Of a DNA stretch of 64,000 bases, positions 16,964-26,660 are shown one piece after another. The notes beneath the pieces are model-generated. The model was not told where the DNA came from, ran no database searches, and saw nothing but the letters and a program-made list of their open reading frames with translations. Source of the DNA: Microvirga pudoricolor (lineage in GTDB: Bacteria; Pseudomonadota; Alphaproteobacteria; Rhizobiales; Beijerinckiaceae); NCBI RefSeq assembly GCF_016892705.1, contig NZ_JAFEMB010000004.1, positions 1-64,000 on the forward strand, read 5' to 3'. The position numbers and the translations under genes were made by a program. Positions within the stretch are counted from its first letter, which is position 1. Each line of letters opens with the position of its first letter.

Positions 16964-17761
16964 ATGCCTTTCGAGTACAAGCGCAGCGGAAAAATCGGCT
17001 ATTTCACCATTCGCAATGGTACAGTGAATCCGATGACGCCGGCGATGCACAAGCAGTTCTATGGGATGATGCTTGAGTTTCTTTCGGACGATGAGGTCAG
17101 CGTGGGCATCCTCCAGGGTGCTGGTGACCGGGCTTTCTCAGCTGGTGACGACATCAAGAACGATTACGCCAAATTCGATACCCCGGCGGATGAGTTGGCC
17201 TACTATCTTTGGCCCAAACACCGTGTGGCGGAAGGCGAACCGGACACGTTTACTTGGTCACGGGAGGTACTCTCGCTCAATCGTTTCAAGCCGATCATCG
17301 GAGCGGTACGTGGCTACTGCTACGGTCAGGGAATGATCTATCTCAGTCATCTCACCGATATCCGGGTCGCCTCGGAGGATGCCAAGTTCGGCTTTCCCGA
17401 GATCGCCTATGGCATGGGCGGGGCGGGAGGCTCAACACGCCTGTCTCGCTATGTACCCCACACGGTTGCGATGGAGATGTTGCTCACCGGTGACCCGCTC
17501 TCGGCTCAGGATGCGTTGCGCGCGAACCTCGTCAATGCCGTTGTCCCTACCGATCAGGTCCTGGCGAAAGCCGAGGAATACGCCGAGCGTGTCGCACGCC
17601 ATCCGCTGCTGGCGTTGCGGATCGAAATGGAAGCCTCCATTCGGTGCATGGATATGTCGCGCCAGGACGCGCTCGACTACGTGAAGAACTTGTATCGGAT
17701 GCAGCGACTTACCTACAATGGCGATGAGAAGGTTGGATCGTTCCTTTACAAATCGGCCTAA
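16964..17761 (+). CDS. Enoyl-CoA hydratase/isomerase family protein
   Basis: 265 residues, crotonase fold. The oxyanion-hole region is FSAGDDIKNDY, and AVRGYCYGQG starts the second oxyanion segment. Against the classic hydratase, the first catalytic Glu (in GGGCEL) is replaced here by Tyr in GMIYLSHL, while the second Glu is kept in FGFPEIAYG. A single acidic catalyst is found in several crotonases that are not simple hydratases (CaiD-like dehydratases, isomerases, hydrolases). It follows the ligase by 22 bases and would act on its CoA product. Confidence 0.85.
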   Translation: MPFEYKRSGKIGYFTIRNGTVNPMTPAMHKQFYGMMLEFLSDDEVSVGILQGAGDRAFSAGDDIKNDYAKFDTPADELAYYLWPKHRVAEGEPDTFTWSREVLSLNRFKPIIGAVRGYCYGQGMIYLSHLTDIRVASEDAKFGFPEIAYGMGGAGGSTRLSRYVPHTVAMEMLLTGDPLSAQDALRANLVNAVVPTDQVLAKAEEYAERVARHPLLALRIEMEASIRCMDMSRQDALDYVKNLYRMQRLTYNGDEKVGSFLYKSA

Positions 17762-17886
17762 GCCTTCACATCGTTTGTGAGCCGGGCCAAGGCGGAGAGA
17801 GCACCTTGTTCAGCCGCTGAACGAGGCCGATCTTGACCCGGTATGCCAGACCTCGGTGGTTTTAGATCCCCGCAACCAAACACAAC

Positions 17887-17921
17887 AAAGCCCTCGACGG
17901 TTCTTGCCGCGAGGGCTTTTT
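17887..17921 (+). terminator. Rho-independent terminator
   Basis: Stem aaagccctcg (17887-17896) and cgagggcttt (17910-17919) with a 13-base loop, running into a T-run. It lies 126 bases after the crotonase stop and closes the Pot-ligase-crotonase operon. The clearest intrinsic terminator in the window. Confidence 0.8.
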
Positions 17922-18069
17922 GCTGCCCCGGAGGTTCGACAGTTCAAGTGGCCTACGAGGAGCGAAAAACTCGGACTAATCGATACGCTGTAATATAAAT
18001 AAACAGTTTTCGGAACCGTCGAGCTTGCTTCGACTTGTCTCCAAGTCTGCTCACGACGAAGGCTAGGAC

Positions 18070-18390
18070 ATGAGACTTACCCTCGCTCTGACCATGCTGA
18101 TTTCGGCAGTTCCCCCCGTTCTGGCCCAGGTACCGGCAGAGGTCGAAGCCTGCAGGATCGCGGGCTTGGCGGCCATCAAGGAGAAGTCGCCTTCTCTCGA
18201 CCAGATCACGCTGGATATCGAATCGCTTGCGATCTCGAAGGCCGATACGAGCGTTGGGACAACCCCTATCAAGATGGTCATCATGGGCGATGCGTACCTG
18301 CAGCGCGACAAGAACGACAAGCCGAACCGATTCGTCTGCCTCATCAGCGAAGGCGGCAAGGTCGTCCTGACCTTCTTCACGGAGCAGTGA
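18070..18390 (+). CDS. Small secreted protein of unknown function
   Basis: 106 residues. MRLTLALTMLISAVPPVLAQ is a signal peptide with cleavage after VLA. The mature part of about 85 residues has two cysteines (in VEACRIAG and RFVCLISEGG) that could form a disulphide, then a beta-rich end. I do not recognise the family; small exported proteins with this VCLI-type ending occur widely in Hyphomicrobiales. It stands alone, convergent with the VOC gene. Confidence 0.65.
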   Translation: MRLTLALTMLISAVPPVLAQVPAEVEACRIAGLAAIKEKSPSLDQITLDIESLAISKADTSVGTTPIKMVIMGDAYLQRDKNDKPNRFVCLISEGGKVVLTFFTEQ

Positions 18391-18439
18391 CAGTCGCTTT
18401 GGGGCAAGGCCGGCTCTTCTGCTTGAGAGGCCTCGACGC

Positions 18440-18838
18440 CTAGCCGGCAGAGGTTCCATGGTCGTTGATCTCGACCCAGTAACCGTCAGGGTCTTGGATG
18501 AAAATCTGTCGGTAGCCCCCGGGAGCCGAGCCGATGCGGCTCTCATGACCGGGAAAGTCGGAGAATGGGATGCCTCTCGCGCCCAGGTCGGAGATGACGC
18601 CCTCCAGATCCGACGTGCTGAGCGCGAAGTGCACGGCTTTCTCGAGATGTATGGCCTTGGCATCGCCTTCCGTCAGATGAAGGGCGCCCAGGCCGTTGAT
18701 CGAGAGCCAGCGAATCTGCGGATGACCCGGCTCTATGGAAATGATCTTGAACCCGAAAACGTCCTGGTAGAAGCGGAGACTGGTCTCAAGGTCTCGAACC
18801 AGCAACGAACAATGATCGAGGCTGTAGGGGCGGGGCAT
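18440..18838 (-). CDS. VOC family (glyoxalase/dioxygenase superfamily) protein
   Basis: 132 residues from the ATG at 18838; a longer in-frame start adds 25 basic residues without family similarity. LDHCSLLVRDLETSLRFYQDVFGFK begins the first beta-alpha-beta-beta-beta unit with a His metal ligand, and IFIQDPDGYWVEINDHG closes the second with the Glu ligand; HFALSTSDLEGV starts the second module. Such small proteins are lactoylglutathione lyases, epimerases or resistance proteins; the exact activity is open. Confidence 0.85.
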   Translation of the reverse strand: MPRPYSLDHCSLLVRDLETSLRFYQDVFGFKIISIEPGHPQIRWLSINGLGALHLTEGDAKAIHLEKAVHFALSTSDLEGVISDLGARGIPFSDFPGHESRIGSAPGGYRQIFIQDPDGYWVEINDHGTSAG

Positions 18839-18992
18839 GGCATCTCCTCTGGCGGCAATAGTGGCAGGATAACCAATTCGTCTCCGCAAGCAGTTCCTTA
18901 TACGGGATTTCACCCTATTTCTTGAGGTCGACCTGAAAGAGAAGCGACCGCATGGCGTGGCATTCCTCAGGGCAGGTGGGACGTTACCCGGA

Positions 18993-20312
18993 ATGCCACG
19001 CTTCGCCGATCTAACCCCGGACCCCTATATCGTACTTCTCACCGGAACGGGTCTTTTGATCGCTTTGGTCGCTTGGCTTCCCATGGTGCTCAAGCGTCTT
19101 CCCTTGTCACTACCCATCGTATGCATCGGGCTTGGTGCTGGAATCTTTTCGATTCCTCAAATCACCTTCAAGCCACACCCGATGGAGCATCCGGAGTTTA
19201 CGGAGCGCTTCACCGAATTTGTCGTCATCATTGCCCTCATGGGTGCGGGACTCAAGATCGACCGTGTCTTCGACTTCCGCCGTTGGTCGATTACATGGCG
19301 CCTTCTGGCGGTCACCATGCCACTCAGTATTCTGGCGATCATGCTGGTCGGATCATGGGCGGGACTGCCTTTCGTCGCCGCTCTCCTCATGGCAGCCAGC
19401 CTCGCCCCCACCGATCCGGTTCTTGCATCCGATGTCCAAGTCGGTCCCCCCAAAAGCGGCCAGGAGGACGAAGTCCGCTTCGGTCTCACCTCCGAGGCAG
19501 GTCTCAATGACGGTTTTGCCTTCCCGTTCGTTCACCTGGCCATCGCCCTGAGTCTCTCAGCAGCAACCGGAGCACCGTGGCTCGGGCATTGGCTCACCTA
19601 CAATGTGCTCTGGGAGGTCGGGGCAGGCGTGGGCGCCGGATGGCTGATCGGGTGGGTCTTCGGCTGGCTGACCTTCCGCATTCCATCCGAGAACAAGCTG
19701 GCGCAGACGGGGGACGGCCTCATAGCCATCGCGGCCACGTTCATGTCTTACGGACTGACCGAGATGATCCATTGCTATGGCTTCCTGGCCGTCTTCGTCA
19801 CCGCCCTGACGATCCGCCATTCCCACCGTCAACACGACTTCCATCGCGAGATGCACGACATCACCGAGCAGGTCGAGCGCCTGGCCATGATGGTTCTTCT
19901 GCTCCTGTTCGGGGGCGCACTGGTCAGCGGCCTGCTGGAGCCTCTTACGATGGCTGATGTCGGGCTCGCCCTCGTCACGCTCCTGATCATACGACCTGTC
20001 ACAGGCCTGATCGGATTATATGGGTTCAGGGCAGCGCCGAGCGAAAAACTCACATTGTCCTTCTTCGGAATCCGAGGCGTCGGATCGTTCTACTATCTCG
20101 CCTATGGCCTGAACCATGCCAGTTTTCCGCAACCGGAACGGCTCTGGGCCATCATTGGGCTGATCGTCCTTCTGTCCATCCTGCTTCACGGGCTGACCGT
20201 CACCCCGATCATGCGTCTCCTGGACCGAAAGCAGGGCCGGGATCCAGACGCCCCCGAGCGGGCCGAGATTCCGCCGCCCGGCCTCACAGGTCCCTCGCAG
20301 CCCACCCGGTAG
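18993..20312 (+). CDS. Cation:proton antiporter (CPA1/NhaP type)
   Basis: 439 residues from the ATG at 18993; the in-frame ATG at 18957 (12 more residues) is also possible because neither has a strong ribosome site. About 12 hydrophobic spans. The transport-site motifs are present: LAPTDPVLASDVQ (the TDP motif) and TSEAGLNDGFAFPF (the ND motif of electroneutral Na+/H+ antiporters). No C-terminal TrkA or cyclic-nucleotide domain. Likely role in Na+ and pH homeostasis; not linked to its neighbours. Confidence 0.88.
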   Translation: MPRFADLTPDPYIVLLTGTGLLIALVAWLPMVLKRLPLSLPIVCIGLGAGIFSIPQITFKPHPMEHPEFTERFTEFVVIIALMGAGLKIDRVFDFRRWSITWRLLAVTMPLSILAIMLVGSWAGLPFVAALLMAASLAPTDPVLASDVQVGPPKSGQEDEVRFGLTSEAGLNDGFAFPFVHLAIALSLSAATGAPWLGHWLTYNVLWEVGAGVGAGWLIGWVFGWLTFRIPSENKLAQTGDGLIAIAATFMSYGLTEMIHCYGFLAVFVTALTIRHSHRQHDFHREMHDITEQVERLAMMVLLLLFGGALVSGLLEPLTMADVGLALVTLLIIRPVTGLIGLYGFRAAPSEKLTLSFFGIRGVGSFYYLAYGLNHASFPQPERLWAIIGLIVLLSILLHGLTVTPIMRLLDRKQGRDPDAPERAEIPPPGLTGPSQPTR

Positions 20313-20365
20313 GCTCCGCTGTGGAGGACCGGGAGACGCAGTGCAGGCCACGTCTGCCAAAACGC

Positions 20366-21358
20366 TCAGGCGGCCTTGATCTTCGTGTCGGTCTGGGGGT
20401 AGCGGAACTTCGTATCCGTCAGGCCGGCTGCATCGGAGAGTTCCGCAGCCAGAAGCTGGGCCGACAGGATGTCCAGGATGCCTCGCGCGATACGACTCTC
20501 CTGGGCTGGCACCCGGAGCACCGTCAGGCGCTCACCATCCTCGATGTCAAGGCGCGCGGTCACCAGCACGACCGGGCAACCGATCGTTTCCAACTGGTGG
20601 GCCATCTCCACCTCTCGGCCATCGCCGAAGACGAGAACGCCTGTCTTTCCGTCCATCGATTCCATCGGTCCATGAAGGTAATGACGGGTGTCGAATGCGC
20701 AGGTGGGCACCCGCGAGGCTTCACGAACCAGGAGGGTTGCGCCCTCGGAGGTGCCAAGAGCCGCGCCTGCGCCTACGCAATCGATCGCCCTTCGATCCGC
20801 AAACAAATGCCCGATGCGATGCATCTTCTCGGCGGAGAGAGACAGTACATCTCCGGCGAGGCCGGGAAGCGCATCCCAGTCGGTCGCCGTCGGTCCGCAG
20901 AGCTTTTCCAGGAGAAGGCCTGCAACCAGGAGGGTCCCGGTATAGCCTGTGCTGGAGGGAGTCGCATCCGAGCCATTCTCGATGGTGACGTGGCGGCCCG
21001 CGGCCTCAGCCAAAGGGCTTTCAGGGTCCTTGGTGATCGCTAGTTTGGCGGCCTTGGGATGATTGCGAAGGGCCCGTACGGTCTCGATGCTCCGGCCGCG
21101 ATGCGAGAGCGCGATCATGACGTCCGCGTGATCCCCACCCTCCATCAAGTCGACGGGACGGGTCGGAACGGCACGCCGGCCACGGCGCTGCAACTCGCTG
21201 GCCACGACAACAGCGGCGGCATAGCTTGCACCGATGCCGGTGACAGCGATGAGGCCCGTCTTCAGGGGTTCCAAATCGAGCTTCTCGATCTCGGCCCGCG
21301 CGTTCAGGCAATCCCTAAGGGATTCCGGCTGGCGCGCTATCGTGGAACGGTAACTCAT
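20366..21358 (-). CDS. SIS domain protein (AgaS/GlmS isomerase-like)
   Basis: 330 residues from the ATG at 21358; the frame runs on 62 codons upstream, into the kinase gene, without similarity. Two sugar isomerase (SIS) domains: the first has VTGIGASYAAAVV and ALSHRGRSIETV, the second VGAGAALGTSEGATLLVREAS followed by HYLHGPMESMDG, which corresponds to the GlmS-type HGP segment. Proteins like this deaminate or isomerise amino-sugar phosphates. It is the last gene of the leftward amino-sugar-type operon, behind a GlcNAc-kinase-like gene. Confidence 0.88.
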   Translation of the reverse strand: MSYRSTIARQPESLRDCLNARAEIEKLDLEPLKTGLIAVTGIGASYAAAVVVASELQRRGRRAVPTRPVDLMEGGDHADVMIALSHRGRSIETVRALRNHPKAAKLAITKDPESPLAEAAGRHVTIENGSDATPSSTGYTGTLLVAGLLLEKLCGPTATDWDALPGLAGDVLSLSAEKMHRIGHLFADRRAIDCVGAGAALGTSEGATLLVREASRVPTCAFDTRHYLHGPMESMDGKTGVLVFGDGREVEMAHQLETIGCPVVLVTARLDIEDGERLTVLRVPAQESRIARGILDILSAQLLAAELSDAAGLTDTKFRYPQTDTKIKAA

Positions 21359-21389
21359 GACATGAAGGCCTTTCGCTAAGCTGGTATGT

Positions 21390-22325
21390 TTAGAGAGTGG
21401 ACAATACGGGGAGAGCTGCGTTCGTCCTGGGTGCAGAAATGAGCGACGCAGCAATCCGGCACGCCCCTTCGACAGGGGGGCCGGGATAAAGTTTGGCGGC
21501 AATCTGCCCCTCGAAACGCAGCGAAACCTGTTCGAAGAAGGCATTGGCGAGGAGGGGTTGGGATGCGATGACGCTACCGCCGGCCACGACCGTTACGGCG
21601 TCCGAGCCGTTTTGCCTCAAACGCGCTACAAGATCCGCGAGCTCCTTGGCGCCATCCCGAATGACCTGACGAGCCAAGAGCGATCCTCCTTCGGCCGCCT
21701 CGAACACCACTTGGGCGTGGCGCCCGAGGGCGGCCGCTCCGCCTTGCCGTCCGACGGCGCTGCCGATGCGGGCGGCGGATGGGATGTCGAGGGCCTCAAA
21801 GAGGGCGCGCACCAGGGGCTCGTCCTCCGTCCCGCCATAGTCGAGGTGCAGCGCTACCGCGCGCGCCGCCTCGCGAACGAGGCCGGATGCGCTGCCGTCG
21901 TCTCCGATAATCCAACCCCAGCCGCCTGCCACAAGCATGCGGCCTTGGGACGTCCGGCAGACGGCAATCGAGCCTGTGCCCGATACGAGACCGATCTGGT
22001 TCGTGAGACCGAGTGCGGCCGGGAGCAGTTCAGCATCGTTGACAACTTTGACCGGGAACGTGGTGTGAAGGGACAAAGCAGCCTCAAAGGCGAGGCATTC
22101 CGCCTCGTCGTCACACCCATGGGCACCCACCGCCAAACTGGCAACCGGGGCACCTTCGGCGAATCGTTGCGCGATCGCGAGCAACGCGACAGCGTCGGGG
22201 GCCCAGTTCCGCACGCGCCATTGCGCCGTGGGGAGAACGAGATCCCGGCGAGACCCAGCGGCATCATAGGCTCGGAGATGGGTCTTGGTCCCCCCGATAT
22301 CGATTCCGATCATGAGCGGCGTCAT
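21390..22325 (-). CDS. BadF/BadG family ATPase, N-acetylglucosamine kinase-like
   Basis: 311 residues, actin/hexokinase fold. Phosphate-1 DIGGTKTH (9-16), phosphate-2 GLVSGTGSIAV, GGWGWIIGDDGSA and adenosine motif VVAGGSVI. This arrangement is that of GlcNAc/glucosamine kinases of the BadF/BadG family rather than 2-hydroxyglutaryl-CoA activators, which have Fe-S cysteines not seen here. It would phosphorylate the sugar brought in by the upstream importer and hand it to the SIS protein. Confidence 0.88.
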   Translation of the reverse strand: MTPLMIGIDIGGTKTHLRAYDAAGSRRDLVLPTAQWRVRNWAPDAVALLAIAQRFAEGAPVASLAVGAHGCDDEAECLAFEAALSLHTTFPVKVVNDAELLPAALGLTNQIGLVSGTGSIAVCRTSQGRMLVAGGWGWIIGDDGSASGLVREAARAVALHLDYGGTEDEPLVRALFEALDIPSAARIGSAVGRQGGAAALGRHAQVVFEAAEGGSLLARQVIRDGAKELADLVARLRQNGSDAVTVVAGGSVIASQPLLANAFFEQVSLRFEGQIAAKLYPGPPVEGACRIAASLISAPRTNAALPVLSTL

Positions 22326-22417
22326 GCAAGCCTCTTCGATATCATGACAAAGTTCTCTTTACGTCCCTCGCAGCCAGAGGGCTGCGGGGGCATGTTCAAC
22401 CGTAGCGTTTCGAAGGA

Positions 22418-23512
22418 TTAGGAGGCGGAGCGAATGCGTTCGCCTGCCTCGTCGAACAGAAGAATGCCGGTCGTATCGAGCTGAGCGACGCACTCTTTGC
22501 CACCCCGATAGCGGCCACCGTTGCTGCGGACCACCAAGCGTTCGCCGTTCGGCAGATCGGTATGCATATATGTGACATCGCCTAATTCTTCGACGAATGC
22601 GACCGTGGCGGGAAGTGACACGGCGCTATCGGCATCCTCGGAGAGTCCGACATATTCAGTGCGAATGCCGACCTGTACTTTCCGAAGCGAAGAATCGAAC
22701 CCTCTGAACGGAAGATCGAACTGTTTCAAAGCGCCGGTCACTGCAAGAGTGATATGGTCGGACTCCACCCGAGCGACATCGGCGTCCATGAAGTTCATGC
22801 GAGGCGAACCAATGAACCCTGCCACAAACTTGTTGGCCGGATCGTCGTAGAGATCGAGCGGACGCCCACACTGCTGAATGACGCCGCCATGCATCACCAC
22901 CATCTTGTCCGCCAGTGTCATCGCTTCGACCTGATCATGGGTCACGTAGATCATGGTCGTCTTGAGCTTATCGTGGAGTTGGATGAGTTCCGCCCGCATC
23001 TGAACGCGTAGCTCCGTGTCGAGATTTGAAAGCGGTTCGTCGAATAGAAACACCTTCGGTTCACGGACAATTGCCCTCCCGATGGCCACGCGCTGCTTCT
23101 GGCCACCAGACAACTCTCCGGGGCGCCGCTGAAGAAGATGTTCCAGCCGGAGAATGTTGGCAGCCCTCTCGACCTTCTCCTTGATCCGGGCCTTCTTTTC
23201 CTTGGCGATCATCAGGCTGAACGCCATGTTCTCAAAGGCAGTCATGTGAGGGTACAGGGCGTAGGATTGGAAGACCATCGCGACACCGCGACGGGCCGGG
23301 TCGACCGCGTTCACGACCTGCCCATTGAGGCGGATCTGCCCCGTGCCGATGTCCTCAAGCCCCGATATCATGCGAAGGAGAGTCGACTTCCCGCATCCGG
23401 ACGGTCCCACGAACACTACGAACTCGCCGGACGAGATCTCCAGATTGATGTTCTTCAGAACGTTCACGGCCCCATAGGACTTCGACACGTTCGTGATTTC
23501 GAGCTGTGCCAT
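22418..23512 (-). CDS. Carbohydrate ABC transporter ATP-binding protein (UgpC/MalK type)
   Basis: 364 residues: ABC domain plus C-terminal OB/TOBE regulatory domain. Walker A GPSGCGKST (36-44), MVFQSYALYPHM, signature LSGGQKQRVAIGR, Walker B VFLFDEPLSNLD, switch YVTHDQVEAMTL. Follows the two permease genes. It is the only MalK-type ATPase in the window, so it might also serve the ATPase-less sugar importer at 48658-51675. Confidence 0.93.
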   Translation of the reverse strand: MAQLEITNVSKSYGAVNVLKNINLEISSGEFVVFVGPSGCGKSTLLRMISGLEDIGTGQIRLNGQVVNAVDPARRGVAMVFQSYALYPHMTAFENMAFSLMIAKEKKARIKEKVERAANILRLEHLLQRRPGELSGGQKQRVAIGRAIVREPKVFLFDEPLSNLDTELRVQMRAELIQLHDKLKTTMIYVTHDQVEAMTLADKMVVMHGGVIQQCGRPLDLYDDPANKFVAGFIGSPRMNFMDADVARVESDHITLAVTGALKQFDLPFRGFDSSLRKVQVGIRTEYVGLSEDADSAVSLPATVAFVEELGDVTYMHTDLPNGERLVVRSNGGRYRGGKECVAQLDTTGILLFDEAGERIRSAS

Positions 23513-23557
23513 TTTCAGACCTCCAAGTTCTCTTCCGGCCCCATGTACCTGAAGGCG

Positions 23558-24439
23558 CTACCCTTTCGACCCCGACATCGCGATACCTTCGACGATCTTG
23601 CGCTGGAAGATCAGGAAGAAGAGGAGCGGGGGAAGAGCGGCCAGAAGGTTGGCCGTCATCACGATGTCCACGGTCTGATGGGAGTAGGGTGAGTTGAACA
23701 GACCCACTACCTGACCGACGGTATAGAGTTCCGGGCTCGGTGCCACGATGAGCGGCCACATGAAGTTGCCCCATGTCTTCATGAACGTCAGAATCGCCAA
23801 TGTCACGAGGGCGTTCTTGGAAAGCGGCAGGGCGATGTACCGGTAAAGTTGGAAATGGCTGGCGCCATCGAGCCTTGCTGCCTCGATCATGTCCCGGGGA
23901 ATCGTCTTCATGAACTGGATCAGCATGAAGAGGCCAAACGCAGATGCAAGGCCGGGAACGACGAGGCCCTGCATGGTGTTCAGCCAACCGAGGCTCGCCG
24001 TTAGAAGATAGGTCGGTATGATGGTGACGGCGGTCGGAACCATCAGCGAGAGCATAACGGTGGCGAATAGGATGCGTTTTCCAGGAAATTCGAATAGCGC
24101 GAACTCGAAAGCCGCCATGGATCCGATAATGAGAACTCCGGCGATGGTCAGCAGGCTATATGCCACCGACACGTAGTACGCCTTCATGTAATCCGTCTCT
24201 TGCATGATCATAAGGATCTTGCTGATGCCGGCGCTGAACGACGTCGGATACAGGCGAGGGTTCAGCGAAACAGGTGTTCCCGGCTCTGCGAAAACGACAT
24301 TGACCATCCACCAGATCGGGAAGACCGCCACGATGGCGATACAGGCCGCCGTTATCCACTTGAGGAGTGCCCACCCGGAGAAGGGTAGCGCAACCGCGCG
24401 GGCCGGGTTGGAATAGGCGGTGATGGCTTCAGCGGTCAT
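23558..24439 (-). CDS. Carbohydrate ABC transporter permease (MalG/UgpE type)
   Basis: 293 residues, six spans. EAA loop MIEAARLDGASHFQLYRYIALPL; the N-terminal first span is followed by VVFAEPGTPV and a long periplasmic segment. The ATG overlaps the stop of the preceding permease gene by four bases. Pairs with the MalF-type permease. Confidence 0.92.
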   Translation of the reverse strand: MTAEAITAYSNPARAVALPFSGWALLKWITAACIAIVAVFPIWWMVNVVFAEPGTPVSLNPRLYPTSFSAGISKILMIMQETDYMKAYYVSVAYSLLTIAGVLIIGSMAAFEFALFEFPGKRILFATVMLSLMVPTAVTIIPTYLLTASLGWLNTMQGLVVPGLASAFGLFMLIQFMKTIPRDMIEAARLDGASHFQLYRYIALPLSKNALVTLAILTFMKTWGNFMWPLIVAPSPELYTVGQVVGLFNSPYSHQTVDIVMTANLLAALPPLLFFLIFQRKIVEGIAMSGSKG

Positions 24440-25323
24440 CTGTCATATCCCTTCCGGCGCAGTGCAAACATAGCTGCGGTGAACAGCATGATGATCGCGG
24501 TCAGAATGAACCCATAGGCCGCGGCCTGTCCGAACCTCAAGGAGCCGAATCCGCGACCCATCATGTCCATCACTGGAAATAGAAGCGCGCCTTGGCGGCC
24601 GCCATAGCTGGCAAAAGACGAGCCCGTGAGGAGCCACGGAACGTCAAAGACCTGGAGGGCAGAGATGAAGCCGTACGTCGTCACGAAAAACAGGACCGGA
24701 TACAACATGGGGATCGTGATGTAGCGCACCTGCTGCAGGCGGCTCGCGCCATCGAGACGGGCGGCTTCGTAATAGTCCTTGGGGATATTTTTCAGGCCGG
24801 CCAAGATAATCACCATGTTGAAGCCTGCCGACACCCACACGTCGACTGCGATGGCCGCATAGAGCATTGTCCCGGTGTCGTTGAGAAAGTTGATCGATCC
24901 CATGCCGAACCAACCCAGGATCATGTTGAGCAGACCGAAGTTTGGCGTGTAGATCCAGCGCCAGACAGTCGCGGCCAAGAAGGCCGGCAGTACCACTGGC
25001 AGGAAGAATGCGCTGCGGAAGATGTTGGACCAGAAGCCTTTGAAGCTATTGACAAGCAGAGCTAAGCCGAATGCGACAGATATCCCGAGTGGAACCGTGA
25101 TGGCGATGTATTTGCCCAGATTCCACATGGCCTTCTCGAAATCGCGGGAAGCGAGGATCCGCTGATAATTCCCGAGACCGACGAAGCGCGTGCTGGTCGT
25201 CGCGTTCCAGTCGTGAAAGCTGTAGAAGAGCCCGCTTGCGATGGGATAGAGGAAGAAAACTGCAAACAGCAGCATGAATGGAAACACCATCATGTAATGC
25301 GGCAGATGTTTCTTGACTGTCAC
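24436..25323 (-). CDS. Carbohydrate ABC transporter permease (MalF/UgpA type)
   Basis: 295 residues, six spans. GLFYSFHDWNATTSTRFVG after the first span and the EAA loop YYEAARLDGASRLQQVRYI identify the family. Located 65 bases after the interrupted binding-protein gene. Confidence 0.92.
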   Translation of the reverse strand: MTVKKHLPHYMMVFPFMLLFAVFFLYPIASGLFYSFHDWNATTSTRFVGLGNYQRILASRDFEKAMWNLGKYIAITVPLGISVAFGLALLVNSFKGFWSNIFRSAFFLPVVLPAFLAATVWRWIYTPNFGLLNMILGWFGMGSINFLNDTGTMLYAAIAVDVWVSAGFNMVIILAGLKNIPKDYYEAARLDGASRLQQVRYITIPMLYPVLFFVTTYGFISALQVFDVPWLLTGSSFASYGGRQGALLFPVMDMMGRGFGSLRFGQAAAYGFILTAIIMLFTAAMFALRRKGYDR

Positions 25324-25388
25324 GATATGCCCCGCTGCGATCGCCTGGCCGGATGCCTCACCCGGCCAGGTCCTGTCGGAGATGTCTT

Positions 25389-26660
25389 TCAGTTACCTGC
25401 GATGCAGTCGTTCAGTTCTGCGACGAGCTCTTCGGCGCCTTTCTGAGGACTCATGCCTCCGTCCGCGACGGCTGCCGCATTGTCCGTGACGGTGGACTTG
25501 TAACAGTTCGGATAAGCGCCGACGAAGTACGGCGGTTGGACCTCAAGGGCGTATTTCACCGCCTCGACTGATCTGGCGATCAGCGGCAGGGCCGCGACTT
25601 CCGGATCCGCCATGGCGGCCGCATTGGCGTTGTAGCGTGAGAGAAGCTTCGCCCAGCGGACCATCTGTTTCTTCTCGGCGACATACGACGCGAACTTCCA
25701 GGCGATATCGACGTTCTTGCCGGGAGCAACGGCCAGGATTTCGTAGCTCTTGATGCCCGCATGGTCGCCGGCCTTGGCGGCCGGGACCAGCACGAAATCG
25801 TATTTCAAGCCGGAATCGCGCGCGGCTTGCTTATAGGTGGGGTCGACCCATGGGCCAATCACATGAAAGGCAAGCTGGTTGGTGATGAAAAGGTCCTTCG
25901 TGGCCTGATCGTTGCGACTTGTCCCGCTCGTAAGAGGCTTCATGTCGACAAAGAGCTGCAGTGCCTTAGCGTAGCTTTCGGGCTTGATCAGCGTCTTCTT
26001 GGAGGCAAAATCAATTCCCCATTCGGCGTCCGGTCCCACGATGGCATAGGTGCTTGCAACCGAGTTGAAGACCTGGGTCTGGTCCGGCATCGCAAACTTC
26101 CCGGCGGCCTTCACCTTCTTCATCTAGCCGAACCACTCCGCCCAGTCTTTCGGCGGAACCGTCGTGTCGATTCCGGCCTCTTTCAGAACGGTAAGGTTGC
26201 GGAACATGATCTCGCCGAACCCGGTATAGGGCAGGCAGTACATGGTTTGGGGCTTCGGACTGCAGCTCGCGATCGCATCCTTGTCAAATTGGTCGCGGTA
26301 CTCCTGCGGCATGGCCATCCAGCGCGAGTAGACGTTTTCGACGGCTTTGGCCTCGACGAGTTGAGCGCCGACGGCGAGGCCGTTCATGAACACGTCCGGG
26401 AGATTGCCGCTGGCGGCGCCCGTGACCTGACCCGTGGTGAGGTCGTCGTCGCCCTTACCGGAAATCACGATCTTGACGCCGGGATTTTGCGCTTCGAACT
26501 CAGAGATGAATTGTTGTTGCATTTTCAGGGCTTCGCCCTGCGCAAAGTCCGAGTAGACCCAATACTGAAGCGTCACGGGCTGCTGGGCTTGGGCGGTCGT
26601 TCCAGTCGCGACGGCTAGGGCGAGGACGCTCGCTTGTGCGAGACGGCGTAGGTTCTCCAT
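25389..26660 (-). pseudogene. Sugar ABC transporter substrate-binding protein, interrupted by an in-frame amber codon
   Basis: Two abutting pieces in one frame (26124-26660 and 25389-26123) together give a 423-residue family 1 binding protein, the normal length. The join reads WAEWFG, stop, MKKVKAAG, with TAG at 26126-26124. The N-terminal part has a signal peptide (ending AQAQQ) and the QYWVYSD and KIVISGKGDDDL segments; the C-terminal part continues through FHVIGPWVDPTY to the end with no frame change. A CAG (Gln) to TAG transition is the simplest explanation. The ATG directly after the stop could restart translation but would give a cytoplasmic fragment with no signal. Neighbouring importer genes look intact, so the damage is recent, an assembly error, or tolerated by suppression. 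Confidence 0.85.

Noticed and set aside
25389..26123. Second piece of the binding protein as a separate gene starting at the ATG after the amber codon
   Set aside because: It lacks a signal peptide and the N-terminal lobe of the fold, and lies in the same frame as the first piece; one interrupted gene is the better reading.
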